From assembly GCA_012862575.1 (NCBI GenBank), contig BLSF01000016.1, positions 310,001 through 374,000 on the forward strand: a DNA stretch of 64,000 nt, read 5' to 3'. The DNA comes from Parietichytrium sp. I65-24A (taxonomy: Eukaryota; Sar; Bigyra; Thraustochytrida; Thraustochytriidae). The stretch's first letter is position 1; each line of letters begins with the position of its first letter. A program made the position numbers and the translations under genes. Under the pieces are notes generated by a model. It worked only from the letters and a program-made list of their open reading frames with translations, had not been told where the DNA came from and ran no database searches. Shown in pieces: positions 1-11,056 of the stretch.

Positions 1-2432
1 CTCTCTCAGACGAGCTGGAGTGAGCTTGTGAGTTAGTGAGAGGGGAGGCAGAGAGAGGGTTGAGGTTCGAGGAGGAATGTGTCGTGTTGATTGATTGATT
101 TCATTGATTTATTACTTGGCGAGCCCTCTTCTCTCTCACTGAATAGAGAGAGAGAGAGAGAAGGAGAGACGAGAGAGAGGGAGGGAGGGTGGCAACTTTT
201 GATGGACTTGTAGTTGTAAATCCGAGTTTTCTTTGCCTTTGTGAAAACGTATGAGGATTTCACACAACACAACTTTTCAACCCGGTTCGATAATCCTCAC
301 TACGCCATCGACTAGTACCCCTCTCCAACCTTCAGACTTGAAGGTAACTAGGAATACTACAGATTGGCATAGGCTCCTGCCATAATATTGGAGCTATCCC
401 CCCGACTAGTGCACCGGCACAGATTCCACCGTAGATGGCGTAGCGATTAGTTATATCTGAGTAGTTCGGGTTAAGGGTCTGATGGGACGGGGAACTGCTA
501 GTGATGTGCGGTAGATGGGATAGTTCTCACCTCTTTCTCTGCTCGCCAACATGCACACGTGCCCTTCCCTGCTCTCGATCTTCACTACTGTAAAGGCTAT
601 CTGAAAGGTTAGGCGTACAGCCTTCAATAAGACCTGCTACGCACGAGCGCAAATGGCCAGTGGCTATGATAAACACTAAGGAGGGGGAGAGAGGGTCTGG
701 TACAGTTTGTGAAGTGGGAGGTGTGTATTATTGAGGCTCATTAACGAAGTCGGTAGGTAGGCAGTAAGGAGTGGGCGACGGAGACGTATGAGTGTCCTTG
801 GCAGTTTGGCAGCGATGAAAACGTTGAAAACTGTGAAAACGATGAAAGGTCGCCCATTCACTTCGTGGCAGGCGAGGAGCAAGAGTAATACCAGTACCAG
901 TGGTACCGAGTACAGCGGAGATGGACGACGGAGACGACTGTTAGAGGAGAAGGCCTGGGTTCTGCGGCGGGTCCTGTCAAAAGTGACGGAGAAGTTGAAC
1001 TGCCTCGGCTTTTTTTCTGTCTTTAAAAACGCTTGGTTTGGTGTAGAAACAGAGCGCCATTCGGGTACAGTGTATAGATCCAAGTCACGAGGTGGTGATC
1101 AGTGCCTGTCAAATCAAAATGACAATCGGATGAAACGGACTTTGTGTGAACAAACGATAGCAGACGCCAGGGCGCAGCGTGTCCTTGATGTCACTTTGCC
1201 AAGACCACACTCCCGATTTCTCACACTCACGGCAATGGGAACACAAAACAGCGCCTCGATGTGCCATAGCGTCAACCAGGCCGAGCAAATCCAGGATGGA
1301 CATTGTACTCGAGTACTAGTACTCAAACTCGCACTGACCATGTCATCAAGTCATGACGATGAACTCGTCGTCCATCGCAGCGATGGATTCTAGCCACAGC
1401 GTGCGTGTCCGCATTCCTGTACTAAGTAGCGGTCTAAAAATGCTCACAACTGTCTCATCATGCCTCCTCGAGCAACAGTCCATCCCAGATGGCGTGATGA
1501 GCGATGTTTCTGGCCTCTGCCTTTTCTCTAACGGTAGTGAGTCTCATCGTTAGGCGATCTCGGGGTGTGTACCGGATGTGTGTACCAGATCGAGTCTGGG
1601 CAATTAGAGATGGCGGTTAATGACTGGTTAAGAGGCACGTAGCCCAGCCAGTGCGAATGTCGCCCTCCCTCGATGAACGCTGTGCAAATTTGCGCAGCTT
1701 AGGTGGCCAGTGACAACAGAATCTTGGTGATCAGGAAGAGCTCGCGAACAACGAACTGTACGAGAGCAACGTGCTGCTCTTACAGAGAGTTTGTTCGTTG
1801 TTCTGAGTGTGTTGGGTTTCGTGCTTTCGCTTTCCAAAGGCTCAGGTCTAACTGTGAATGTGAATGCTTCTGAATTCTGACAATTCTGATCATTCTGATC
1901 ATTCTGATCTCGAAGGCTCAGCTATGCTCAGCTTTCATTTTGTCCTCAACTGAGATCCATGCAGTCGACAGCAAATGTGTACAACTCCGGGTTTGAGATG
2001 GTTTGACTGCGTATTATACTTACTGGTCTGGGTACAGTACCGGCACTACTCTTCCTCTACCGAGACTGCCGGGACTACCGGGAGGCGTAGCATAACTATA
2101 GTGACTCAGTACAGTACCATAACGTCCCAGGAATATTTGGGCAAAAACAAAGGATAAATAGTTGAAAAATCTTTGAAAAATATAGGGAACAGGAGGAAAG
2201 AGGAAAGGCACTCACAAAGGGGTCTGTCTGTCCTCGCAGCCGTCCCCGGGCACACAGCTGTGGTGTGTATGTACTCTTGATTGACAGAAGACACAACAGT
2301 CAGTTGGTCGACGCCGTGCCGGGCTCCCAGTGTTGTTTGTTGTAGAGACTACGTTCAAGTGGCAACACAGATCGCGCAGCCGCACGGCTCAGAAAGTCCG
2401 GGAAAGAAAGATTTGTTTTTGTTTGCTTCAAG
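1..2432. other. Gene-poor stretch at left edge
   Basis: I see no gene I can support here. There is a GA/CT-rich simple repeat at about 125-190 and scattered short open frames. The longest is 201 codons at 788-1393 on the plus strand, with no recognisable domain and a composition that does not resemble the confident genes nearby. The last few hundred bases should contain the promoter and 5' UTR of the p24 gene that starts at 2433; no core promoter element stands out. Confidence 0.6.
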
Positions 2433-3227
2433 ATGAAGGTTGCAGCTTTGGCGGCTGTACTGTGCGCGGCGATGCTGGGAATTGCGGAGGGGCAAGTTAA
2501 GAAATTGGATACGAACGCGGATCCTGAGAAATCGGACGATGATATTTACGGGGGTGTCAAGCTGGATTTGGACGAGCTCGAAGACGAAGATGAGCCAGGC
2601 GTGGATGGCGGATCGTACGAGGAGGACGATAAGCGCGGAAACTTTCACATGGACGACTTCTCACCTTCGCACGTTTTCACGTTCAACCTTGAAAACTACG
2701 AAGAGTGCTTTTACGAAAATATTGCCCAAGCCCCGATGAGAATTCGTGGAGCTTATTTTGTCAGTAGCGAGAGCGGTGTCAAACTGAATGTCAAAGTAGC
2801 CAGGGTGACAAGCCCAAACACCGGGGAGGAAGAGGTTATGTTCGTAGAAAATGGCAAAAGTGAAGGGGTAGTATCGCTCACGGCGTCCATCCCTGGCGAG
2901 TACAAATTCTGCTTCTCGTCAGCATCTTCGGGCAGAAAACGTGTCACGTTTGCCATTCACATTGGCATCCGGAAAAGAGAGCACGCCAAAGCTGAGCACC
3001 TGACGCCTCTCGAGATGAGAATACGCGATTGCCACCACACGCTACAGCAACTCACTTCCGAGCAAAACTTTCTCATCCAGCGAGTGAACCGGCACATGGC
3101 CACACAGGACTCAACGGAGTGGCGCATTGGTTTTTACACCGTTTTCGAGTCTTCCTTTTTGCTCATTGTTAGCTTGGTGCAGGTCTTTTACGTGCAAAGA
3201 CTTATCAACAATCGCCAATGGGTCTGA
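2433..3227 (+). CDS. p24/TMED (emp24/gp25L) family cargo protein
   Basis: Type I membrane protein of the early secretory pathway. The family packages cargo, including GPI-anchored proteins, into COPII/COPI vesicles. The 264 residues run as signal peptide (about 1-20), a lumenal stretch rich in Asp and Glu (about 25-67), GOLD domain (about 80-178) with the two conserved cysteines C92 and C160, a coiled-coil-forming stalk (about 185-225, including the EHLTPLEMRIRD segment typical of the family), one TM helix (about 232-254) and a short tail ending QRLINNRQWV. It is a single exon, and the start is fixed by the signal peptide. Two things are odd. The acidic lumenal insert makes the protein longer than usual p24s (about 200-220 residues). 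The tail lacks the usual FF and dilysine/diarginine retrieval signals, so cycling between ER and Golgi may rely on a p24 partner. The family call is firm; the subfamily (alpha, beta, gamma, delta) is not resolved. Confidence 0.93.
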   Translation: MKVAALAAVLCAAMLGIAEGQVKKLDTNADPEKSDDDIYGGVKLDLDELEDEDEPGVDGGSYEEDDKRGNFHMDDFSPSHVFTFNLENYEECFYENIAQAPMRIRGAYFVSSESGVKLNVKVARVTSPNTGEEEVMFVENGKSEGVVSLTASIPGEYKFCFSSASSGRKRVTFAIHIGIRKREHAKAEHLTPLEMRIRDCHHTLQQLTSEQNFLIQRVNRHMATQDSTEWRIGFYTVFESSFLLIVSLVQVFYVQRLINNRQWV

Positions 3228-5315
3228 GAACCTGGACAGCTCAGGCTTTGAGCTCAAATCAAAGCTTCTTTGGCTCTTCGATTTTGGCCGCTTTGCGCGC
3301 CACGCGAGGCTCTCCTGGTGCGTGTTTCCTATGAAAGATAATTTTTACGCTGCACTCGCTGCACCAATTCTGCAGAACAGCAATTTTTCAACAACCTTGC
3401 CTATAGAGAGTTTTAGTTGATTCGTGGGAACATCATTGCAACTAACAGTGGTTAGCTTATAGTAGCTGGTAATTTTGTCGTCGCGAAACGTCTTTATTTC
3501 CTCCATTCATCTCTTATTTCCCTTCCGACGCTTCCGAAGACCACGAAACGGGAGTCAAAAAGCACATCGCTTCGCTTCGCTTCATACCACCTCGCATGCG
3601 ACGCTGTACAAAGAAGGTCGGAGGAAACAAAATGCCCCGCTGCGCGTCCCAGACCCACGATATCCCTCCATGACTCGATGACTCGATGACGGGCGCGCCA
3701 CCCTGGGCCACCTTTCCTGGTTCACAAAACGGAAGACCTGTCTATTCTGACCGGGATCCAGGGACTTGACAAACAATGTCAACAATTAAACTTGACGGAG
3801 CGCGCAGGGGGAAAATCAGCAGCCCGACCACGCTTCGACCTTTTCAGAAACCAGAAATCAGAAATCAGAATTCAGAATACAGAAACAAAAAGGGTAAAGA
3901 ATGTAAAGAAACAAAAACAAAATCGGGAAACAAGTGTTTGAATCAATCAATCGAGCCTTCCACTGTTGAAGATCCACTTGGTCCGTTCACGGCACTAGCT
4001 GCACCTAGTGACCGGTGGGCTCCTCTACTTGGTCCCCAGCGCACCTGTAGCGGTACAAATCATCCTGCAAGGTGTGCAGCCAAGCGTCGTCGTTGGCGAC
4101 CTCTTCCAGTCTTGCAAGAATGCCTGCGCCCTCACAACAAGACCACCTCTCGAGCTGCGCTTCTTCACAGCGCATTGACACTTCTTGTTCTCCCGCTCCA
4201 GTGAGGGCTGATGAAACGAAACTGCGACTCGGCACGTGACGCCTTGCCCCGGGTCTACGGGGCACGGCCACAGGACACACTCCTGCCTAATTGTATAGAG
4301 GCTCGAGTAAGGGATGGGTGGCTCTCCCTGGCACAAGGGCGCTCAGTGCCCCCACTACCTTCCTTTTCAGGCAGGCGAAAATGGACCCTAGCCTCTGGCT
4401 CATCAACTCCTACGTGCATTTATTTATTGAAAATCCAATTCGACCCAGGTGAAGACGTTTTCAGAAATGCATCAACCCAATTCGATCGGAGCTGGCAAAA
4501 GCCGAAGTGTGCGCACGCGCTCACCACCTATGCACCTAATCTTATACATCGACGGGCCAAATGGGCCACTGCTTTCTCTGCTCTGTGCGAGAAGCCCAAA
4601 GTAACTTGCAAGGGTCGGGCGCTCATCCCAGTTGGGTCAATCCGCGGACCACACCTCCAGCTCCGAACTTTTTGGATGATCCTTTTTTTCTTCCTTCTTC
4701 TCAGCTCAGTTTCAAGAATGGATGTTTCCAAAGGCGGAAATATGTTTCGCTTGCCAGCGTCTGCCAGCTGTGCAGAGATGTGCAGGATGAAATGCCAACC
4801 AAGGCAAAGAGCGCAAACTCGGGGAATAGAGGTAAGGTCCAACGCGCTTTCAGAGTTGCACCCATTCCGTTTCTTTGGCTTGTTTCAATGAGGTGGGGGA
4901 GTATTGGGAATTCGCTTTTAAAGTCGTGGCTCGCCTTACCGTCAAGTTGCTCGAGTCGACTCTGTGTGAGATGACCATTTGCCCTTGACCCCTTTTACCA
5001 TTCACCATTCAAACGCCGTCATACTGTGAGACACTTTTCTCCTCCTTCGCATGTGAGGTGTGCAACAACGCATGCCGAATGACCCAACCTTTCGTCGGAA
5101 AAATTTGACTGTGAAGTTGTCTTCCCACGTTTTGAAGGAAGATGTACAATCGTGATCAATCGTGGGCCAAGTCAATTTCTGGGCATGTGGTTCATTAATT
5201 CTATCTAAGCATTGGCTTCGTGTGAATTGCCCATCCGTGCCCCACGTCAGCGGGCAAGCTGGTCGAAGTATCAGTTTGCGGAAAGAAGAAACAGTGCCGT
5301 GCGTCACCTTTGCGT

Positions 5316-5342
5316 ACTAAAACTAAAACTAAAACTAAAACT
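5316..5342. repeat. Hexamer tandem repeat (CTAAAA)n
   Basis: Four to five uninterrupted copies of a CTAAAA/ACTAAA hexamer, directly readable. It lies in the long spacer with no nearby gene, and I see no function. Confidence 0.85.
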
Positions 5343-8091
5343 ATGCTCTCAATGCAATCCGCCTCGTAAAGTCAAAACGTTCTCTAGAGTCCCAGACTCT
5401 GCAAAGGAGAATATCTCAGTGGGCATATCCGCACATTCGGTCTTCCGCTTCCCCGCGACACGAGGCAGGCAAGCTGGCATTTGCACTTCAACTTGTTCGG
5501 GCTTGCCGCAAGCTAAATTAGAAAAATTACTTTGTTCGTAAAATCAAAATTGGCCTACAATGCGTCGCTCTTCCCAAAGTCCAGAATGAATGTACACCCT
5601 TTGCTTGCATTCTAATTATCTCCCCCTTTCCCCTTCTTCGTACTATGCACGAGTACTACATTACGCATTCTCAGCTCAGACTAGCCTACCCTCCAACAGG
5701 ATACGCAGTGAGACTCATCAAAATGACTATAAAAACTGGCGCAACTGGTTGACCTAGGCCTAGCCTATCTGTAGTGAGACACCACGATCGAGAGGGACAG
5801 ACGCTATGATGTACGAAATCAGTTCATAGCGTGTGGACTACGTTACTGAGTACCGTGAAACTTTGACCATGGCAGGCGCACACCCAGGCGTGGAAGAAAA
5901 AAATGGGCGTGGCATGTTTGGCGTAGGGCGTAATTGTTGAGTTGATGGGCTGCGATCGAAGGGGAAGCTGAGTTGCAAAGCGTAGTGCATAAGTTAGTGC
6001 ATAACGCATAGTGGGGTGATGGCAGTGGTGGAGCTCTATGCCGAAATGTGTGCCTGTGCCACCGTGCCGGCGGAGTTTACAGTCAAATCAGCTCACGTCA
6101 AAGCGAATCAAACACACCGACTTGTCGAGTGGACGGATGAAAGAATGGATCAATGGATGAATGTACATTCCCTCTGTCGGTTTATTGTTTCTCTGCCTTT
6201 GCCTTTCCCTTTGTCGGTGTCTGTGTCTGTGTCTGTGCCTGCTGTGCCTATGCCGTAATACTTGCTTGTGAGAGAGCTGAGCGCAAGAAGTGTGCGTACA
6301 GGGGCAGACGACACATGTGAGGGAGGCGAGCTAGCACTACGTTGGCGGCAAAAAAAGCTTAAGTATTTATTTGCATTTTCATTCCTTCTTTCCCCTTCAG
6401 ACCAAATGTCTGAGGAAAAAGTTCGTAGATCAGTGTCAAATAAGTGCCAAGCAGCGAAAGACTGAGAGGGACCCAATGTACCATGTCTCAGGATGTCTCA
6501 GGGATATGTTCGCGGCGCTGAGCTGGGAATGAGCCATGTCCACTGCGAATTTGTTTAGCTGTTTTCATTTGGATGATCATATCCTGACTTTGACAACCAG
6601 TATGTATGATGGTATGAATGCTTGAGCAATGACTCGAAATGAAATTTGTGATACTTGCTGCGCTGTGAGTCAGGGACCAAAGCTTGACTCAATCATTCCG
6701 GGCAGGAAACGTACAGTATGATTGATAAACCATTCCGGGAAACACAAATTTTGTCACCTCTGCTGCAATTGGGATGAAATCAACCCAAGACTTTCTTTGC
6801 TGTCTTGCGATTGATCGAGAAAAGCTCCGAGTTTCAAGCCGTGAAAAGAAGCAAGCTTCTGCGCTTTGGCTGAGAAACATGTGAAACTTACAGTCGAGAG
6901 AAGTCGACTAGGCTTACTAGGCTTATGCGAAACGTAAGCTCTGTTGCGTTCTCGGCAATAGCCTTTGCTAGAGGCTAAGTAGCACTGGTGCGCACTGTCC
7001 GCACGTTTTTTGTGTTGGGTTGTGATGCCTGCCTCTGCTTGCGCGTCAGAACTGTCAAAAACTGTGAGAACGCCATGTCAGATTGGACCAAGTGTTTTCC
7101 AGCTTTTCACGATTGCAATCCCAGCAGCTGCCTGGCCCGGGTTGCTAGGGCAGCGGCAGTCAACAGCAGCGCTTTGCTGTGCTTTGCTATGCTTTGCTGC
7201 GGCAGCTCCAATGCCGCTCGAGGGGGAAATTACTGAATGAACTCACAAGATGAGATATCCTAGCGTACTTTCAATACAACTGAGTCACCCACCCCAACGG
7301 AGTGAAACAGGCAACACGCGCAATGGAAAAGAAAGAAAGGCAAGGCAAGGAAAGGCAAAGAAACATCTTGCTACATTCGCAAAAGGCTTTCACGTTCCAA
7401 AGCAATTGGACGATTTACTTATTTACTGCACACAGAGCTTGCGAGCGAACCCGCGCAGGAGAACTTGCATGCTATACTTTCGCTCATAAAATCTTACAAT
7501 TATCTTCCGAGCGCTCAAAGTCTATCTTCTCAACTCTGCAATCAGCTCGCTTCCTCACCAACTTGATCGCTCCTCCTTCTTGCGGGCAGGCTACTGAGTA
7601 CCGATTTCCCCATTTCCCCAGAACAGAGGTTGCGCCTTGCTCCTTGCCCATTTCACGCTCTTCAAGCGAGTCCAAGCAAGGGAAACGTCGATCGATCAGA
7701 GTTTAGATCGACCGCCAAAGTGTCAAAACCTCCACGGAGATGGGGCGATGAAGATGGGGAGCAACGAAGGAGAAGGCAGAAAGAAGGCACAAGGCTACTA
7801 GTAGCGGGAAAAAAAGATGAACTACGCATAAAACGTAAGGCAGTCATCGACTGTGACTGCGACTGCGACTGCCAACTGCGAGTGGGTAGATGTGTCTCAC
7901 TCAGTACAAGAGAATGGGCTCGAGTGGCTTCCAGAGGGAGAAAAAGGAAAGGAAAAAAATTGATAGCTCAATAGCTCGAGGATCTTGACTTTGATGCTAC
8001 TGCACAAAGTACAGAAATCAAATCGACACTACCCGGCGTTTCGTGAGGGGCTTGCGCTATGCGAAAGTGTAGACGCGCGCCGAGGGGGAAA

Positions 8092-8120
8092 GGAGGAGGA
8101 GGAGGAGGAGGAGGAGGAGA
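8092..8120. repeat. GGA trinucleotide microsatellite
   Basis: About nine GGA triplets in a row within non-coding DNA. The Ser-rich open frame on the complementary strand is a by-product of the repeat. Confidence 0.85.
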
Positions 8121-9319
8121 AGAAAGGGAATATTGGCGCAGTGTGCGAACGACAGATGGGATAATATATGGTAGATAGAAAATAGATAGAATAGATTGCA
8201 GTTTGAGTCCACAAAGTGGTCACGAGTGACAAGAGCCCCCTTTCCTCCGGACCCGCACATCAATCTCTCCCGAACTCGCCACTAGGCAAGCGCGTAGAAA
8301 GGCCCTGGCAGCTGCCCCAGTGTGAGAGTTTGCGGAGTGAGCCCTCTTGCGTCGCTTTGGCCGAGGGGCAGCTGGGCACCGACTGAAAACCCTAAGCAGC
8401 CCGTCAGCCTGACACAGTCTGGTCGGTCGTGCGGCAAACTCCTTTCTTCAGCTTACTCTCGCCAGTCCACGTACCAGGTAGACGTTGGCAAGGTGTCGAT
8501 TGTTGTCTGATTGATTGATTGATTGATAGACTGACTGAGTGTGACTTTCTCTGTCTGCACACAAAGCAGTGGAGTCTGGCTGATTGGCCCGCGCACTAAA
8601 AGTCTTAAACCAAGACGGGAGAAGAGCAAAGCATCAACAAACCCCAATCGCTCGTCGCGTTGGTCGATTGATCAAAGCACGTCTATTACCCACCCTCCAA
8701 TACCAATCTTCACGTGCGAGTGGTGAGAGGTTTCACCCAGCTAGTCATAGATATCGGGCTTCGTAGCCCCACTCCTTACCGCAGTAGGCGGGCTCATACA
8801 ATCCTCCGTAGGAGACCAGAAAGAGCAAATTGCACAAGGCAGTCTCAGCCAGTCTGCTTTCGTTTCGTGCGTCTCAGTCGTTGCCACGCTGCAAACTCTC
8901 AGTTGTTCTGGGGCCGGGCAGTTGCATATCACATAGATTCACGTCGACCGGGCAATCAATTCCCACTATTTCTGCGAGCAAATCTGCGCCAAGTTCTCAT
9001 CGCAAGAATCGCTACTAGTTGTGAACCAGACAAAGCTTCTCCACTTCAAGTTTTTACACGTCGTCGGACGAGGGTGAACTCAAGTTGCAAGAGGCAGACC
9101 ACATAAAAGCTATTGTTGCTTGAGCTGAGCGGCGTGTGTTATAGTTTGGATCACATCAACGCTACGACTGAGGTAAAAGCCGTCGTGTTGGTGTACAACT
9201 TGGAAAGGATTGTGTGCTGTTCATCAGACCCGCAACAGCCCAAACCCACATTCACTCGGCCTTTTCGCCGATACAGCAACGGAGAAGAACAGTAAAGCAG
9301 TCCTCAGTCTGCAGACAAG

Positions 9320-9859
9320 ATGGCTATCGCGGAGCTAAATTGCGCGGAGCGAACGGAAGGAGTTCAGGCAATCACAAGCGTTCACACAGTGGGCAAGAGG
9401 CGGCGAAGTATCAACTTGTACATAAACACCACCAACTCGGCAAGCAACGTCGCATCGTCCACGGTCTCCACTTCCACTGTCTCCCCAGAGCGCAAAAAGT
9501 GTTCCGGGCTCGCTAGGGCACTAAGCCAGTCTCCACGACACAACGAGGCCGCCAGTAGTAACGCGATCTCGCACAAGGACTTTGACGTGGCCGTTCCATC
9601 CCCACGGATTGTGCGCCCGCCATCCCCGGCTCTCAACCGGTCACTCTTTGACGACAACCACGAGGAGTTCAACCAAATTCAATTTCGCAAGTGCTCGCAC
9701 TGTCATAGCCTCTTTGTGGGCAGCGAGCAGAGCGCCGATGGCTCCCACCGCCACCTCTTTTGCAGCGGGGAGTGCTACATCACAAGGTATGCAATGATGC
9801 GCATGTCCGCTCAGCGCAGGTCCTCGGAGCGGGTATCGAAATGGTCCCCTTCCCAGTAA
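9320..9859 (+). CDS. FCS-like zinc finger (FLZ-type) protein
   Basis: A 179-residue protein. Residues 1-115 are Ser/Pro/Arg-rich and look disordered. A zinc finger follows with C125-x2-C128 and C148-x3-C152, the second pair inside the signature FCSGEC, and a helical basic stretch (RYAMMRMSAQRR) comes after it. This spacing and the F-C-S-x-E-C core match the FLZ (DUF581) domain, which in land plants is a protein-interaction module that docks SnRK1/AMPK-type kinases. The first Met of the open frame was taken as the start. What is seen is the motif; the link to energy signalling is only an inference from plants. Other treble-clef fingers (MYM/TRASH) share part of the pattern and are the main alternative. 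Confidence 0.72.
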   Translation: MAIAELNCAERTEGVQAITSVHTVGKRRRSINLYINTTNSASNVASSTVSTSTVSPERKKCSGLARALSQSPRHNEAASSNAISHKDFDVAVPSPRIVRPPSPALNRSLFDDNHEEFNQIQFRKCSHCHSLFVGSEQSADGSHRHLFCSGECYITRYAMMRMSAQRRSSERVSKWSPSQ

Positions 9860-10296
9860 TCGACTGGCCCTGATACATACTGTACTTATTTATTCCTCTC
9901 TTTTGTACGTACCTTTTTACATAACTTTCACAATTGTCATACGTTTTCCACTCTTTCCATTTTCTCACTTGAACAGAACACTCACCTTCGGACTCTGCAA
10001 TACCCCACACCTTCTCCCAGTCGACAATCCCCCAACAGCCATGACGAGGCCAAAGTTGCCGAAGCATCTTTCCCTTTGCTTGATGCGCGTGGGCGTGGGC
10101 GTGAGACCGACAAAGATTCAAGGCATGGGAATGGGTTTCTAGCTACCACTCTGCCCCAATCACTCCTCTAGCGCGTGACAAAAGCTTTGCACGTGCACCG
10201 TGAGGGTTGCGAATGATCCGCCGAGGTTGAGGCGTGGTCCAATTTCTTTTGCAAGGCCGCTGCACGACGGATGAAAAGCGGCCAGGACGATGTGTG

Positions 10297-10337
10297 GATG
10301 ATGATGATGATGATGATGATGATAATGATGATGAAGG
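10297..10337. repeat. (ATG)n/(CAT)n microsatellite
   Basis: Roughly twelve ATG/GAT triplets with one interruption. Read in different frames and strands it gives poly-Asp, poly-Ile or poly-His, which explains several overlapping open frames here. Confidence 0.9.
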
Positions 10338-10986
10338 TTTCCGAGCCCCAGTTTGTCAAGAAGCGCGAAGACCACAAAGATTTCTGAAAGTGGACGGGGA
10401 TGGCATAGTCGCATGAAGCGATGGCGAGCTGCTCCTGCTCTTCCTTCCACGCTTTCTTTTCGTCGCCGCGGTCGCCTTCAAACAAGTCAACTGACAGCCA
10501 ACGCAGAATGGAGTAAATGCAAAAGCGGATGTACTGTTCATCTTTCTCCATTGATTGATAGTGAGTTCTGTGAAACTCAAACAAATCTTTCGTAAGAACC
10601 AACATGAGCATTGAAGAACCCACGCAAGACACCCTTTTTCCGGGTTCTCCCCTCTCACCATATCTTCTCTCTACTGTGAAAAACACTGAAAACTCCAATC
10701 TCTCCAAAACATGCCAAAACACCAAATCCAAGACCTTACACCTCTCCTACCCACAACCCTAGCCACCTTTTGTGCCAGACCTTCGAGTCATTTCATCATT
10801 AGGCTCCATCTACTACACGCGCTAGCTAGCTAGACACGTGAATGACGTGAATGAAACAAGATAGAGAGAGAGACAAAGGCAGAAAGCGAGCCTTGAGTGC
10901 GCGCACAGTGTGGCATACTTGCTGAACAGTCCCCGCACGCTGCGCACACTTCCTCCTTCCTTCCCTCTTTACGTGCCTCTTTGTCT

Positions 10987-11053
10987 CTAAGTAAAGAGGT
11001 CTGTGATCTGTGATCTTCTGTGATCTTCTGTGGTCTTCTGTGATCTGTGATCT
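10987..11053. repeat. TGTGATCT-type short tandem repeat upstream of the deacetylase
   Basis: Repeated GTGATCTTCT and GTGATCTGTGATCTGTC units end a few bases before the start codon at 11057, so they belong to the 5' UTR or core promoter region of the acetylornithine deacetylase gene. Function unknown. Confidence 0.7.
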
Positions 11054-11056
11054 GTC

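Larger units (their letters stand above)
3228..9319. other. 6 kb spacer without a supported gene
   Basis: Both strands carry only short, low-complexity or unconserved frames. The longest is 226 codons at 4211-4891 (plus). It has one hydrophobic stretch but no domain, and an overlapping frame at 4561-4974 is about as open. Simple repeats include a hexamer array (5316-5342), GT/CT-rich DNA (about 6215-6245) and a GGA run (8092-8120). A diverged small gene or a noncoding RNA cannot be excluded. Confidence 0.5.
9860..11056. other. Spacer with ATG/CAT microsatellite; possible unrecognised gene
   Basis: No firm gene. Minus-strand open frames at 10168-10731 (187 codons) and 10160-10450 (96 codons) overlap. 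The first reads sensibly up to about 10385 but then runs through a poly-isoleucine tract, while the shifted frame gives a more natural poly-histidine tract followed by a plausible segment (HIVLAAFHPSCSG). A spliced or decayed small gene is possible, but I could not join the parts with a convincing intron. 10850-11050 carries GA-rich and TGTGATCT repeats, likely the promoter and 5' UTR of the next gene. Confidence 0.4.

Noticed and set aside
788-1393. 201-codon open frame near the left edge
   Set aside because: Composition is erratic with no recognisable motif, and antisense frames are equally open.
4211-4974. Two overlapping open frames of 226 and 137 codons
   Set aside because: No domain, no signal of conserved composition, and both frames are equally open; likely chance in a long spacer.
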